Source of the DNA: Rotaria sordida
Taxonomy: Eukaryota; Rotifera; Eurotatoria; Philodinida; Philodinidae
Direction of reading: 5' to 3'
DNA: 64,000 bases
Assembly: GCA_905250125.1 (NCBI GenBank)
Contig: CAJNOL010001328.1
Location: 1-64,000, forward strand
Under the pieces are notes generated by a model. That model searched no databases. It was not told the DNA's origin and worked only from the letters and a program-made list of their open reading frames with translations. Positions 48,263 through 58,638 of this stretch are shown piece by piece. Within the stretch, counting starts at the first letter, position 1. Every line of letters begins with the position of its first letter. Position numbers and translations under genes: made by a program.

Positions 48263-48700
48263 TGTTTAAAATTCACTCGACGAGCTCTATCCAACCATAG
48301 GAAAAAAAAATTTCGAATTACCGGCAACGTAAAAATAAAAAATTCTCATGAATAGTAAAATAACAGAACAAACCCAAGTTAAACTCACCCTATCGGATCC
48401 TATGAGATTCGACGAAATCCGATGGTATAAAAGTATCTCTAGATACGTTATTTCCTATATTTTATTTTATTATATTTTACCGTAATCTTTATTCACCAAT
48501 TGAATTTAGGAAGAAGTTAAAATTAAGTACATCTAATCTGTTAGTTTACGGCTCGTCGTACAATTGGAAGAAAATAGTGGAGGGAGAGCGAGGTGAAACA
48601 AGATCTAATGTTCAGATATAAATTTTACAGGATCCCATCAGATTCCTAGTATATCCGACTATCGGAAACGACATTCGATAACTTTCTATCGAATTCTTCA

Positions 48701-49009
48701 TCATGGAATTTTTCCATATATAATACGATCGTTCACTGAGCCTGTACATGCAGAACATTCAGTGCCAAAATAAGCGGCATAAGAACAATATAAAATGGCA
48801 TCGTAATCTGTCATACCAGAAAACAAAAGTAATAGTGGGAAAAATAGTGACCACTTTCTAGCGGATAAAAGTAGCCCGAAAATGGTATGGTAGATTACGG
48901 TGAAGATTAATGTAGTATTTTGGGGACCGTTTCCGACAGTCGCAACAATCGTCTGAAATGTATACAACTTCCATTTTACTCCGTATTTTGTTGGTATCCG
49001 TTCCGAATG
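48701..49009 (-). pseudogene. Open hydrophobic frame without a start codon, unknown
   Basis: A minus-strand frame is open for about 100 codons from near 49009 to a stop at 48701 but has no ATG before its middle. It reads ERIPTKYGVKWKLYTFQ, then a hydrophobic stretch (LIFTVIYHTIFGLLLSA, FFPLLLLFSGM) and a Cys-containing tail (YFGTECSACTGSVNDR). Base composition is less AT-rich than its neighbours. Could be a decayed or transferred gene fragment or chance; no family recognised. Confidence 0.25.
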
Positions 49010-49130
49010 TATACAAACATCGTATTGCGAAAATTAAAAAAAAACAGAAGAAACCAATACGTGTGATGTTGATGGAAGGAAATATTCATATTTCTTATTG
49101 TAAAATTAAATTTGATCGATAAGAAGCTTT

Positions 49131-49140
49131 TTATTTTCAG
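49131..49140 (+). promoter_or_regulatory. Splice-acceptor-like site just before ART-TPR B start
   Basis: TTATTTTCAG ends five bases before the ATG at 49146. Since the coding region is a single exon, this would be the acceptor of a 5'-UTR intron or of a trans-spliced leader, which bdelloids are known to use. Inference from consensus and position only. Confidence 0.5.
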
Positions 49141-49145
49141 TGATT

Positions 49146-51302
49146 ATGACACAAGTATTAACATTGAATAATAATACAACAAATATTGTTTCATCTAATC
49201 GTTTATTATCCATAACAAAGAATGAAAATAAAGAAAGTATAACACTTATTTGGTTTGATCCAAATATTGGATCACGTGATGATATTGAACAAACAACACA
49301 ACTTCGTCTAATTAATGATTATGTTATTATACATATTGATCTTGAACGATGTATTTCATTTATTCAATCAATTAATAAAGAAAAAATCTTTTTAATTACA
49401 TCAGGATCAGAAGCATTACATATTTTACCTCGAATTTCAACTTTTTCTCAAATTGATTCAATTTTTATTTTTTGTATGAAAAAAAATCGTTATGAATATT
49501 TATTAAAAGAATATACAAAAATTATTGGAATATATAATAATCTTAATGATTTATGTAAATCAATTAAAGAACAAATTGATCTTATTAATAAACAAATACA
49601 AACATTTTCTTTTTTTAATCAACATGAAACATTAATCAAAGATTTATCTTGTATATCAACAGAATTTCTTTGGATTCAATTATTTAATTCTATTATTACT
49701 AATCTACCACGAAATCAACAAGCAAAACGTCAAATGATTGAAATATGTAAAGAATATTATTATGGAAATACAAAAGAAATGAAAACAATTTATGAATTTG
49801 AACGATATTATCAATCAAAAGATGCAATTTTTTGGTATTCAAAACAATCATTTATTTATAAATTAATTAATAAAGCATTAAGAATAGAAGATATTGATTT
49901 ATTATATAAATTTCGTTTTTTTATTAGTGATCTATCAGAAAATCTTCGATCTGAACATGAAAAAATTTTATTATCACAAGAAAAAATTTTCGATATTTAT
50001 CGAGGTATTAAACTTACTAGAGAAGAATTTAATAAATTAAAAGAAAATCAAGGAAAATTTATTTCAATAAATGGATATTTATCCACTACTCGACAATTAT
50101 CATTAGCATTAAATTTTGCATTAAAACCAACAAAAAGAATTGATATTATATCTGTTCTTTTTCATATTCAATGTGATATAACAAAAATTGATAAAAATAT
50201 TATTTTTGCTGATATTGATCAATTTAGTGAATATCCAGGTGAACAAGAAGTTTTATTTGATTTAAATGCATGTTTTCAAATTCAATCTATTGAAGAAAAT
50301 CAATCATTAAAAATAATTAAAATGAATCTTTCAAATCAAGGACAAAAACTTATAAAAGATTTTATTGAATTAAAAAAACAAGAAAATCAAGGACAAAGTA
50401 TTTCAATTATTTTTGGAAGATTATTATGTGATTTAGGTCAATATGATAAATCAAAAAATTATTTTCAACAATTATTTAATGATTCAAATGATGAAGATTC
50501 TGCCTGGATTGAATTTAATATTGGTCGAGCTCTTCATCTTAAAAGACAATGGAACGAAGCTCATGAATATTATAATCGTGCATATGATCGAATGATGGAA
50601 AATCAACCAGCACGAATCAAAGATTCTGCTCATGTTCTCAATAACATTGGTAACATTCTCACTAATCAAGGAAAACACAGTGAAGCTCACGATTATCTTC
50701 AACGAGCATTAAAAATTAGAGAAGGATTTTATCCACCTGATCATGTCGAGATTGCTCATGTTCTCAACAATATGGGCAATGTTTTTGTTAATCAAGGAAA
50801 ATACGATGATGCTTTCGATTATTATAAACGAGCATTGAAAATTAAACAAAAATTTTATCCATCTGATCATCCCGATATTGCTATAAGTTTCAATAATATT
50901 GGTAATATTCTCTCTGATCAAGGAGAGTACGATGAAGCTCTTAACCATTATCAACAAGCTTTGAAAATTGATGAGAAATTTTATCCATCTACTCATATCA
51001 ATATTGCTCAAAATCTCAATGAAATTGGTCGTATTCTCTTCGATCAAGGAAAATACAGTGACGCTCTCGATTATCATCAACGAGCATTGAAAATTAGAGA
51101 AGAATTTTATTCATCTGATCATGTTGATATTGCCGATAGTTTAAATAATATTGGTATTTGTTATGAAAATCAGAAGAAACGAAAAATAGCACTTGATTAT
51201 TATCAACGTGCACTGACTATATATGAAAAGTTTCTTCCTGTTAATCATCCTAGTCGACAGAGAACTGAAAAACATATTTGTCGACTTACTCAAAGAAACT
51301 AA
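49146..51302 (+). CDS. ART-TPR protein B: N-terminal unnamed domain, R-S-E ADP-ribosyltransferase, TPR repeats
   Basis: Predicted NAD+-dependent mono-ADP-ribosyltransferase, 718 aa, single coding exon. Residues 33-150 match the N-terminal domain of gene A (SITLIWFDPNIG, KIFLITSGSEALHILPRIS, DSIFIFCMKK, KIIGIYNNLNDLC). The ART core has R286 in YRGIKL, S313-T-T in INGYLSTTRQ and E366-Q-E368 in PGEQEVLF, so R-S-E is complete. About six 42-aa TPR units fill residues 420-700 (HVLNNIGNILTNQGKHSEAH, DYYKRALKIKQKFYPSDHPD). No signal peptide or membrane segment. ATG 49146 is preferred over the GTG five bases upstream. Codon use is very AT-rich (CAA, GAA, TTA), unlike gene A, so the two are old paralogs or differ in history. 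It lies in a clearing between transposon remnants. Confidence 0.93.
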   Translation: MTQVLTLNNNTTNIVSSNRLLSITKNENKESITLIWFDPNIGSRDDIEQTTQLRLINDYVIIHIDLERCISFIQSINKEKIFLITSGSEALHILPRISTFSQIDSIFIFCMKKNRYEYLLKEYTKIIGIYNNLNDLCKSIKEQIDLINKQIQTFSFFNQHETLIKDLSCISTEFLWIQLFNSIITNLPRNQQAKRQMIEICKEYYYGNTKEMKTIYEFERYYQSKDAIFWYSKQSFIYKLINKALRIEDIDLLYKFRFFISDLSENLRSEHEKILLSQEKIFDIYRGIKLTREEFNKLKENQGKFISINGYLSTTRQLSLALNFALKPTKRIDIISVLFHIQCDITKIDKNIIFADIDQFSEYPGEQEVLFDLNACFQIQSIEENQSLKIIKMNLSNQGQKLIKDFIELKKQENQGQSISIIFGRLLCDLGQYDKSKNYFQQLFNDSNDEDSAWIEFNIGRALHLKRQWNEAHEYYNRAYDRMMENQPARIKDSAHVLNNIGNILTNQGKHSEAHDYLQRALKIREGFYPPDHVEIAHVLNNMGNVFVNQGKYDDAFDYYKRALKIKQKFYPSDHPDIAISFNNIGNILSDQGEYDEALNHYQQALKIDEKFYPSTHINIAQNLNEIGRILFDQGKYSDALDYHQRALKIREEFYSSDHVDIADSLNNIGICYENQKKRKIALDYYQRALTIYEKFLPVNHPSRQRTEKHICRLTQRN

Positions 51303-51547
51303 ACTCAATCAAATAAACTTCAATAATGATTGAAAAGTTCGAACATTTGCTTGTAATTGCCATATATTCAATATTTATTGTATCATAATTTTTAACAATT
51401 ATAAAGTTCTACATTGAATTTCACTTATCATATGTGACGAGGAAAAGAAGTATACAAAAGTTGTTATGATGATGAATTATGACGAATAATTATTTTATTA
51501 ATAAAACATTTTCTTTTACTTTATAATAAACTGTGAAAATCTACTTA

Positions 51548-52050
51548 GGGTTGACCAAAAGTTTTGATGACAGCGTTTAAAGGACCTTGTAGGATAAGGT
51601 AACCTATTGAGAAATAAAAAACTAAATATCCGATATTATAGAGCTTTTTGTGGCGCGTCAATTGATATATATTAAATCCTGTTTTCATAAGACTTTGAAG
51701 AAACTAGAGTCAATTTACTGGTCGACAACTACACATTCACATCCAAGTATGATAGGTTACTGAATATTGTGGCTCTTGGTATTAGTCGAAAATATTTTTT
51801 CTTACATACGGTTTTGGACGAACACAACCTCCTATACGTAGCATCTCCGGTTATCTTGTGGGTGTGTAGTCGTCTATCAGTAAATTGACTCTAGTTCCAT
51901 TAAAGTCTTATGAAAACAGAATTTACTATATATCATTCGACGTGTCTCAAAAAGCTCTACAATATCGGATATTTGGTTTTTTATTTCTCAATAGGTTACC
52001 TTATCTAACAAAGTCCTTTAAACGTCGTGGCCAGAACTTCTGGTCAACTC
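51548..52050. mobile_element. Foldback element, ~190-bp arms
   Basis: Arms 51548-51738 and 51861-52050 are inverted copies. The ends read GGGTTGACCAAAAGTTTT and the complement of CCAGAACTTCTGGTCAACTC. Inner pairing includes AGAGTCAATTTACTG with CAGTAAATTGACTCT. The CCAGAAGT-type end recalls the terminal repeat of the element at 35932-37101. Lies 245 bp downstream of ART-TPR B. Confidence 0.8.
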
Positions 52051-52281
52051 AAAATAAATTGAAATTTGGTCAAATCCTATGTCAAAAAAAAACCGGATCA
52101 CTTTTGGTGGTGTAAACCGTGGTAATTGTCAAAACCGCCAGTTTTAATTGACACTGGAGTTCGTTATAAATTTCATCGATTAATCGCGGTTCATCAGTAA
52201 TTTTTCCGGTGAACTATAGAAAGCAAACGGTTGCAGAATGAAAAAAAAAACATGTATATGTACATGTGCGTGCCTGTCGCA

Positions 52282-52704
52282 TCAATTATTCTGTTTGCTT
52301 GTTTGTTTAGAGAAAAGAATCGATATAACGATAACGAGATTCAAATTAGTAAAAACACTTCGAGAAGAAATCAATAAATCTAAATCAGATAGTCCTTCCA
52401 TTAATATTCTCATTAATTGTTCTAAATGTTCTGTTGTTAAACGATTTCGTAGATCAGTTAATATTCTATTCATTGTACTAAAATCATGTTCTACTGTTGC
52501 TGTACATAAAAATATTTCAGCAACTAATAATAAGTGCAGATACATGTCTATTGTCATTTCATTTTTAACTAAATAAATCGAATTAATCATCATGTTTGAT
52601 CTTTTATTTAAAATTTCATAAAATAGTTTATTATCGAATGGAATATATTTCATGCAAACATCATATGTTTTAAATTTCAGTGTCGATACCATATAAACTA
52701 CCAA
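52282..52704 (-). pseudogene. hAT-family transposase C-terminal fragment
   Basis: A 140-codon frame reads LLVAEIFLCTATVEHDFSTM then NRILTDLRNRLTTEHLEQLM and RILMEGLSD. This matches the C-terminal dimerisation region of hAT transposases (and domesticated ZNF862/KIAA1586-like relatives), where ER.FS.(M)..I...LR..L....L..L..I is conserved. The zinc finger and most of the RNase H-like core are absent on both sides, so it is a remnant. The open frame on the opposite strand (52238-52576) is its shadow. Confidence 0.65.
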
Positions 52705-53411
52705 ATAACTTATAACTCACGATGGATTAGTTCGAATTTAATCATGAATGATATACTTGTTGTTGCTAATGCTGGTTTTATCAGAAAAGATTTGTCTTCT
52801 TTCTCTTATAAGTCGTACTTCTTGGATCAATATGAATTTTAATCGTTAATCTTTGTCCGTTCATTATTATGTTTGTTTTAATATTGAGAAAGAAAATAAT
52901 GTTCGATTGATAATAGGTTCAAGGAAAAAATCTTAATTATCTTGAACTCCGCTTTTCTAATCAAAATATATTCTAGCCGATAGAATAAAAACTCAATAAA
53001 TTCATATGAATTTGATTTTATTGAGGCGCAGAATAATCGGCATTATGAAATATTTCAATGATGATGTTTTAATTTGCAATCATCAAATCAATGCTTAAAA
53101 TATATTGAAAGTACTTACCCTTTACTGATTCTTTCGAAATGTACAATATGAAGACTTTTTTTTTTATACAACTGATAAATCGCTTTTGAGTTGAGACCTG
53201 TGAAGCTACGGTTTTTCGCATCCAAAAATTTTTTATCTCGATAACTTACATGTCCGACAATATTATGTCGTTTAAGACCTTTCTCAATAATCATATGTGA
53301 AAGTTAATCCAGTGTTGATATTTTCTTTTTTTTTATTTCATGTAAATTTTGAAGTATGCACAGTCCTAACTATGAATACTCTGCAAAAAGAATAATTTGT
53401 GTGCGAAGACA

Positions 53412-53736
53412 ATGCACTTTTACAGTATTATTTAAATGAATGTTGTGGTAACAGAAAAACTGATTTTCGAATTAGGGCTATAGAGACAAGCTTTAATAAG
53501 AAAAAGTTTCAGGTTTTGTAACTTACTTCTATCCTAACATAAGAACATCAAATTCATTAGTTTATAAAAGACAAACTATCACTATAGCTGTATGTTAGAA
53601 TAGAAAAAGCAACAGGATCTAAAACATTCACAAAAACAACGATTCTCATTAAAACTCGTTTTTATACAAAGTTTTAAGTCGAAAATCACTGTTTCTGTCA
53701 CCCATGACATTCATTTAAAAAGCCCCGTGAAAATGC
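53412..53736. repeat. Inverted repeat, ~60-bp diverged arms
   Basis: TGCACTTTTACAGTATTATT..AAATGAATG near 53413 pairs imperfectly with CATTCATTTAAAAAGCCCCG..AAATGCA ending near 53736. Inner pairing is ACAGAAAAACTGATTTTCGA with TCGAAAATCACTGTTTCTGT. Small diverged foldback element. The rest of 52705-54264 has no gene. Confidence 0.6.
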
Positions 53737-54264
53737 AGTATCTGAGTAGCAATAAGTTAAGAATCAAAGCCCGAAAACGAACCGATTTTTAAAAATTCAG
53801 TTCGTTTTCGAACTTTGTTAATAGCACGAACTCTTTTTCAGGATATTCATAGTTCATTTAGGTGACTTTCTTCGTGAATTCTTGATCGACTTTTTTCGAA
53901 TCAGTTACATATTTATTGAATATATTAAAGCTGACAAACTTAATATAGATAACACTCTCTATTAATAAATTGTAATACACAGTTGTAATTATCCATGATA
54001 GAGATAAACTCTAGTCAATGATACTAATAAAATCATGTAAATAAAAATGACTATAGACATCATGTAATAAATTGTCTACTTACACAAAGCTAAATATTCA
54101 TGGATTGGTTTTAAATAAATTTACACATTAATGCAGAAAGTTTATGAAAAAAAAAAAAAACAAACTTAAAAGCGACATCTATAAATAAATATCCAATATG
54201 TCAATGAGTAAAAGAAAAATAATAAATAACAAAAGATAGTTTCATTTTATTTCATAATAAAACG

Positions 54265-57200
54265 ATGTCAGAATTTGGTCATATTGTTTTGACATTAAGT
54301 AATGTTTTATTACCACCAGAAAAACTTTATCCAAATCCAACACCATCAACAATTGAAGGTTTACCATGGGATGTTGAATATGATTTAAGATTAATTGGTT
54401 GTGAACTTATACAAACAGCATGTTTATTATTGAAATTACCACAAGTAAATTTTGAAATATAAGGAAAAATAATTTAATCTGATATTATATTGATTTCTTT
54501 TTGTTGTTTTTTTTAGACAGCTGTAGCAACTGGTCAAGTTTTATTTCATCGTTATTTTTATTCTTCATCATTTATTCGTCGTCCAATGGAAATAGTTGCA
54601 ATGGCTTGTACAAATCTTGCAGCTAAAATTGAAGAAAATGCTCGACGTATTCGAGATATTATTAATGTATTTCATCATATAAAACAAGTTCGATCTGGAA
54701 GGTAAATTATATTTATAATTCTATATAATATATTTCAATAGAAAAAAGATTTTTTAGTATGATTCAACCATTATTAATTGATCAAGGTTATGTTGATAAA
54801 AAAAATGAAGTTATTAAAGCTGAACGACGTTTATTAAAAGAACTTGGCTTTTGTGTTTATGTTAAACATCCACATAAGGTAATTTTATAAGATTTCTTTG
54901 GTTTTTATATATATATATATATTTCTAATTTTAATAGATGATTACAATGTATTTGAAAGTTCTTGAAAAAGAGCGTGAACAAGTTTTAGTACAAACTTCT
55001 TGGTAAGTATTTTCATTTCCTTACATTTGAGCAAAAAAAAAAAAGAAACCAGTAGGAATGAGAGTCGATTGAAGATATTTTTATTTGTATAGTTGATAAT
55101 GAATTGGAGTTTTGCTTTTCAGAAAAAAAAAGAAAGTAGGGAAAAAATTTATTGATGAATATTTCATCGTATTTTTCCCTTTTTTCTTTTTCATTATTTT
55201 TGAATCTAGACTTTTTAAAATTAACTTGTTTTATTGTCTTTCGTCCAGGATTTAAATGGAATTATGCGTATATAACCTGTTGATTCAGCCGGAGTATATG
55301 CACATTTACAACGTCGGGTCGTTTTAATCAACACTCGACTTTAACTTTTTGGATATGATCAAGTATCGGTCGGTATTTATTCTTTTAAAAATTTATTCAT
55401 ATGATATTATGTTCTCTGTATTTTCTAGTTTTATCGAACACAATTTGTTTGTTATGTTTGATTTAAATTATATTAGAGATTTTGTTTTTGTTTTTCTTTT
55501 ATTTTTTAGAAAATGAACAAAGCTGGAAAAAAAGAATTTTCATATTAGATTTGGTTGAAAAATAACGAGATTTTGTTTTTTTTTGTTGTTATTAGAAATA
55601 ATAACACATGTATTAAAAGAGTGTATTCAACTATGTCCCCAATAGTTACTGCAAAAGAATGATATTTGAAATTTTTGTGCTAGGTTTTGATTTTTAATCT
55701 AGTGGCGCCGCCACTCGACGGCAGAGTTCTCTTGAGGAAATTTATAAAGATGATCCTATAGTAGGGCTTAGCTTCCTTTTCCTGACCAAAAATCCTGATC
55801 CCGTCGCTACTTTTATTATTTTTTTCCTTTCTGCATAAAATTAAACATAGCGTGTAACAACTAGTATAGAGTTTAGCAAAATCATCCTTATTATGTAAGA
55901 TAGAACTGTAAATATCATCTTTGTTTCTTCATAATTCCTACTTCCTGTTTTTTGATTTTCTTGTGTGATACATGTTGCACATTTGTATGCTAATCCGATA
56001 AAAATATCACGTTTTGTTATTCATTGAATATTTTTACAATGCTTTTCGAATATTTTGTGTTGTGTTCAAAACTTTCGAAAATGAAAATATTTTATATTGT
56101 AAATTGTTTAGTACATATTAAAATGATGTTATTTCTAAAAAATTTTGATAAATTATAAATAGAGAAAAGAAAAATCTTTTCTTTTAGCTTTGTTCATTTC
56201 AAACATAACAAACGAATTTCATATTTTGAGAACATATTTCTTTTTCCTAATTTACCGAAATACCGATACTTGATAGAATAGATTTTATTTGATATTGATA
56301 GATAAATAAAAATTAAAAAAAAAATACAAAAATTTTGTGATTTCATTTTAGGAATTATATGAATGATAGTTTACGTACGGATATTTTTCTACGTTTTACT
56401 CCTGAAACAATTGCTTGTGCATGTATTGATTTAGCAGCACGAATTCTTCAAGTAAGGAGAGACAAAAAATATATGTAAGAATTTTTTATATCTAATTTTT
56501 TAAATTAAATAGATTCCTTTACCAAAAAATCCACCATGGTATCTTATATTTGGCGCACAACCTGAAGAAATTCGTTATATTATGATTGCTATACTTCGAT
56601 TATATAATCATCGACCAGTAATAGAATAAAAGATTCGATTTATATTTATTCTATTTTTGTTTTGTTTTTTAGAAACCACTTGATGAACTTGAAAAAATTC
56701 TTAATACATTTCGTGAAAAACGAGAAGATGAAAGAAAAAAATTACGACCTGAATTAGGTTGTGATTCACCAGCTCAACAACCAACTATACAAATTTCTAT
56801 ACCATCAACAGTTATTTCTTTTTTAACACCGACTATTGTACAACAAGAAGGTAAATAAACAAAATAAATAAATAAATTTTTATTTTTGTTATTTAGTACC
56901 TTCTGTGATTACAACAACTACAGACGAAATAATAAATACAATGGCAATAATAAATGGAAAGTTAACTCAAAAACTTGATCAAGGTAGTTCACGTGAATCA
57001 TCAACAGTAAATAATCATCGACATCATCATCGTCATCATCATCGAAGAAAACGAAGTAGTTCTCCAAGCAGGTAAATTAGAATTTCTAATCTGCATACTC
57101 TTGCTAAAAGATCACTCGATGAAATCAATAAACCTGTTGTACCGGGAAAGCAGTTCCTCGATTGCTAGACGAAGAATTGCCCTCAACGACTTTTGATGCC

Positions 57201-58399
57201 TAGAAATCTCCTAAATAATAACATTTGCCGGAAGCATTTTCATAAAATATTTCTAATTCCCGAAGAGAGTATAAACTAGGAATATCAGCGTTCCGTTCCT
57301 AAGACGGAAACTTTCTGAATTCATCGAACGAAAGGTAATTTCCTAAAAATTACGATCTTTTTATAAAATTTGACCAAAAGATCGAGAGTTCAGTGACTCA
57401 AAAATGCCACTCCAATTATATAGAGAAAAGCAAAGCTTAATAAAACTAGGGAATGACGAAAATCTTGAAAATTTTTTGGAAAAAAAATCGAGGTGCTGAG
57501 TAAAATTTTTTGTCGTTTATGAGAGATCAAATGACGGGCTATCTTTCCCTGCATTTATCCTAATTTCGGTGATTTTGATGAAAAGTGACTTTTTTAAGGG
57601 GGGAGCCTTAAGAAAAAACCCTAACTCAAAATTTTCAGAAACCGATTACAAATTCCGATTACCTTTCCTTCGATGAATTCGGAAGGTTCCCGTCACTAGG
57701 ATCAGAACGCAAAACTAACACCCCCCTAGTATAAACAATCCGCTTGAAATTTTTACTACGACTTTAACGAGAAACGTACGAAGAAAAAATTTCCCGAGGT
57801 TTTTTTTTTTGGAGATATCTTATCCTACATCTGGAAGATGATTTCAGGTTCCAAAACGGGAGTTTTAGCATTCACCGACTCTCTAAATCCGAATAGATCT
57901 AAAGAATAATTCAAAGCGTAAATATTTTCTTTATTTAGATCATCATCACAATCATTATCTCGTTCTCCAATTCATCATCCTCAAAAGAAAAAGAAAATTT
58001 CTCATCGTAGTCGTTCACGATCTCGGTATACATACATAAATTCTTTTTTTTTTTTTTTGTAAGTAAATATTTTTCTATTTTAGATCATCATCACGTAAAA
58101 GACATAGACATCAAAAAGATAAACGACATCATAGTAGTCATACATCAAATAATCATCGAAAAAAAGATAAAAAACGACGATCACGTTCTTCATCACGTGA
58201 TGACAAGTAAATATATTCGAAAAATATAAATCATTATTTTCTCTCTCTTTGTTTTAGTCATTATTCTAATAATAATAATAAACATTTTCTAACAAACAAT
58301 GATACAAATAATAATATTCATCAACGTTCACATCATTATTCATTCAAACAAATAAATGGTGTTTCTTCATCATCTCATAAAAATTTCAATTTAAAATAA
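54265..58399 (+). CDS. CCNL1: Cyclin L (RS-domain cyclin)
   Basis: Regulatory partner of CDK11/CDK12-type kinases, acting in nuclear speckles in transcription and pre-mRNA splicing. Eleven exons join in frame to 486 aa: 54265-54444, 54517-54701, 54758-54878, 54938-55002, 56352-56451, 56513-56617, 56673-56850, 56897-57071, 57939-58025, 58084-58206 and 58258-58399. The two cyclin folds occupy about residues 40-290, with [58 protein letters not shown] and [16 protein letters not shown]. The tail has a His-rich segment ([20 protein letters not shown]) and RS dipeptides ([24 protein letters not shown]), the hallmark of cyclin L over cyclin K/T. L1 and L2 are vertebrate duplicates, so the symbol is nominal. 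The exon-4 and exon-8 introns are long (1.35 and 0.87 kb). OCRL begins 240 bp downstream. Confidence 0.93.
57289..57710. mobile_element. Foldback-like inverted repeat in cyclin L intron 8
   Basis: GCGTTCCGTTCCTAAGACGG and GAATTCATCGAACGAAAGG near 57289-57335 pair with CCTTTCCTTCGATGAATTC and CGTCACTAGGATCAGAACGC near 57663-57710. Weaker pairing may extend outward. More GC-rich than its surroundings. Confidence 0.6.
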
Positions 58400-58638
58400 C
58401 ATATACACAAAAAAAAAAAAAAAAAACAACTAGTCACTCTTCTCTATGTATAAATTTATATTCATGCGTTCTTTTTTGTTTCTTTTTCTGTAACTGTATC
58501 TTGTATGAAGAAAAAAGCAAAAATAAAGGAAAAAAAAAGACGATCAAATAATAAAATTTATACAATTTTTGTATTTTTTTTTTTCAAAAAAAAAAAAAAA
58601 AAAACATAGATTTTGTAGATGATTAGTATATTTTATTC

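Larger units (their letters stand above)
46711..48328. mobile_element. Probable DNA transposon remnant, ~70-bp terminal inverted repeats
   Basis: GCCGACAATTCGAAATT and CAGAGCTCGTCGAGTTGATT at 46714-46800 pair with ACTCGACGAGCTCTATCC and AATTTCGAATTACCGGC at 48273-48325. No duplication recognised and the exact ends are unclear. A G20 tract interrupts the right end. A short open frame at 46748-46987 has no family resemblance. Confidence 0.55.

Noticed and set aside
52238..52576. Plus-strand 112-codon frame
   Set aside because: It is the antisense of the hAT transposase fragment and has no family resemblance.
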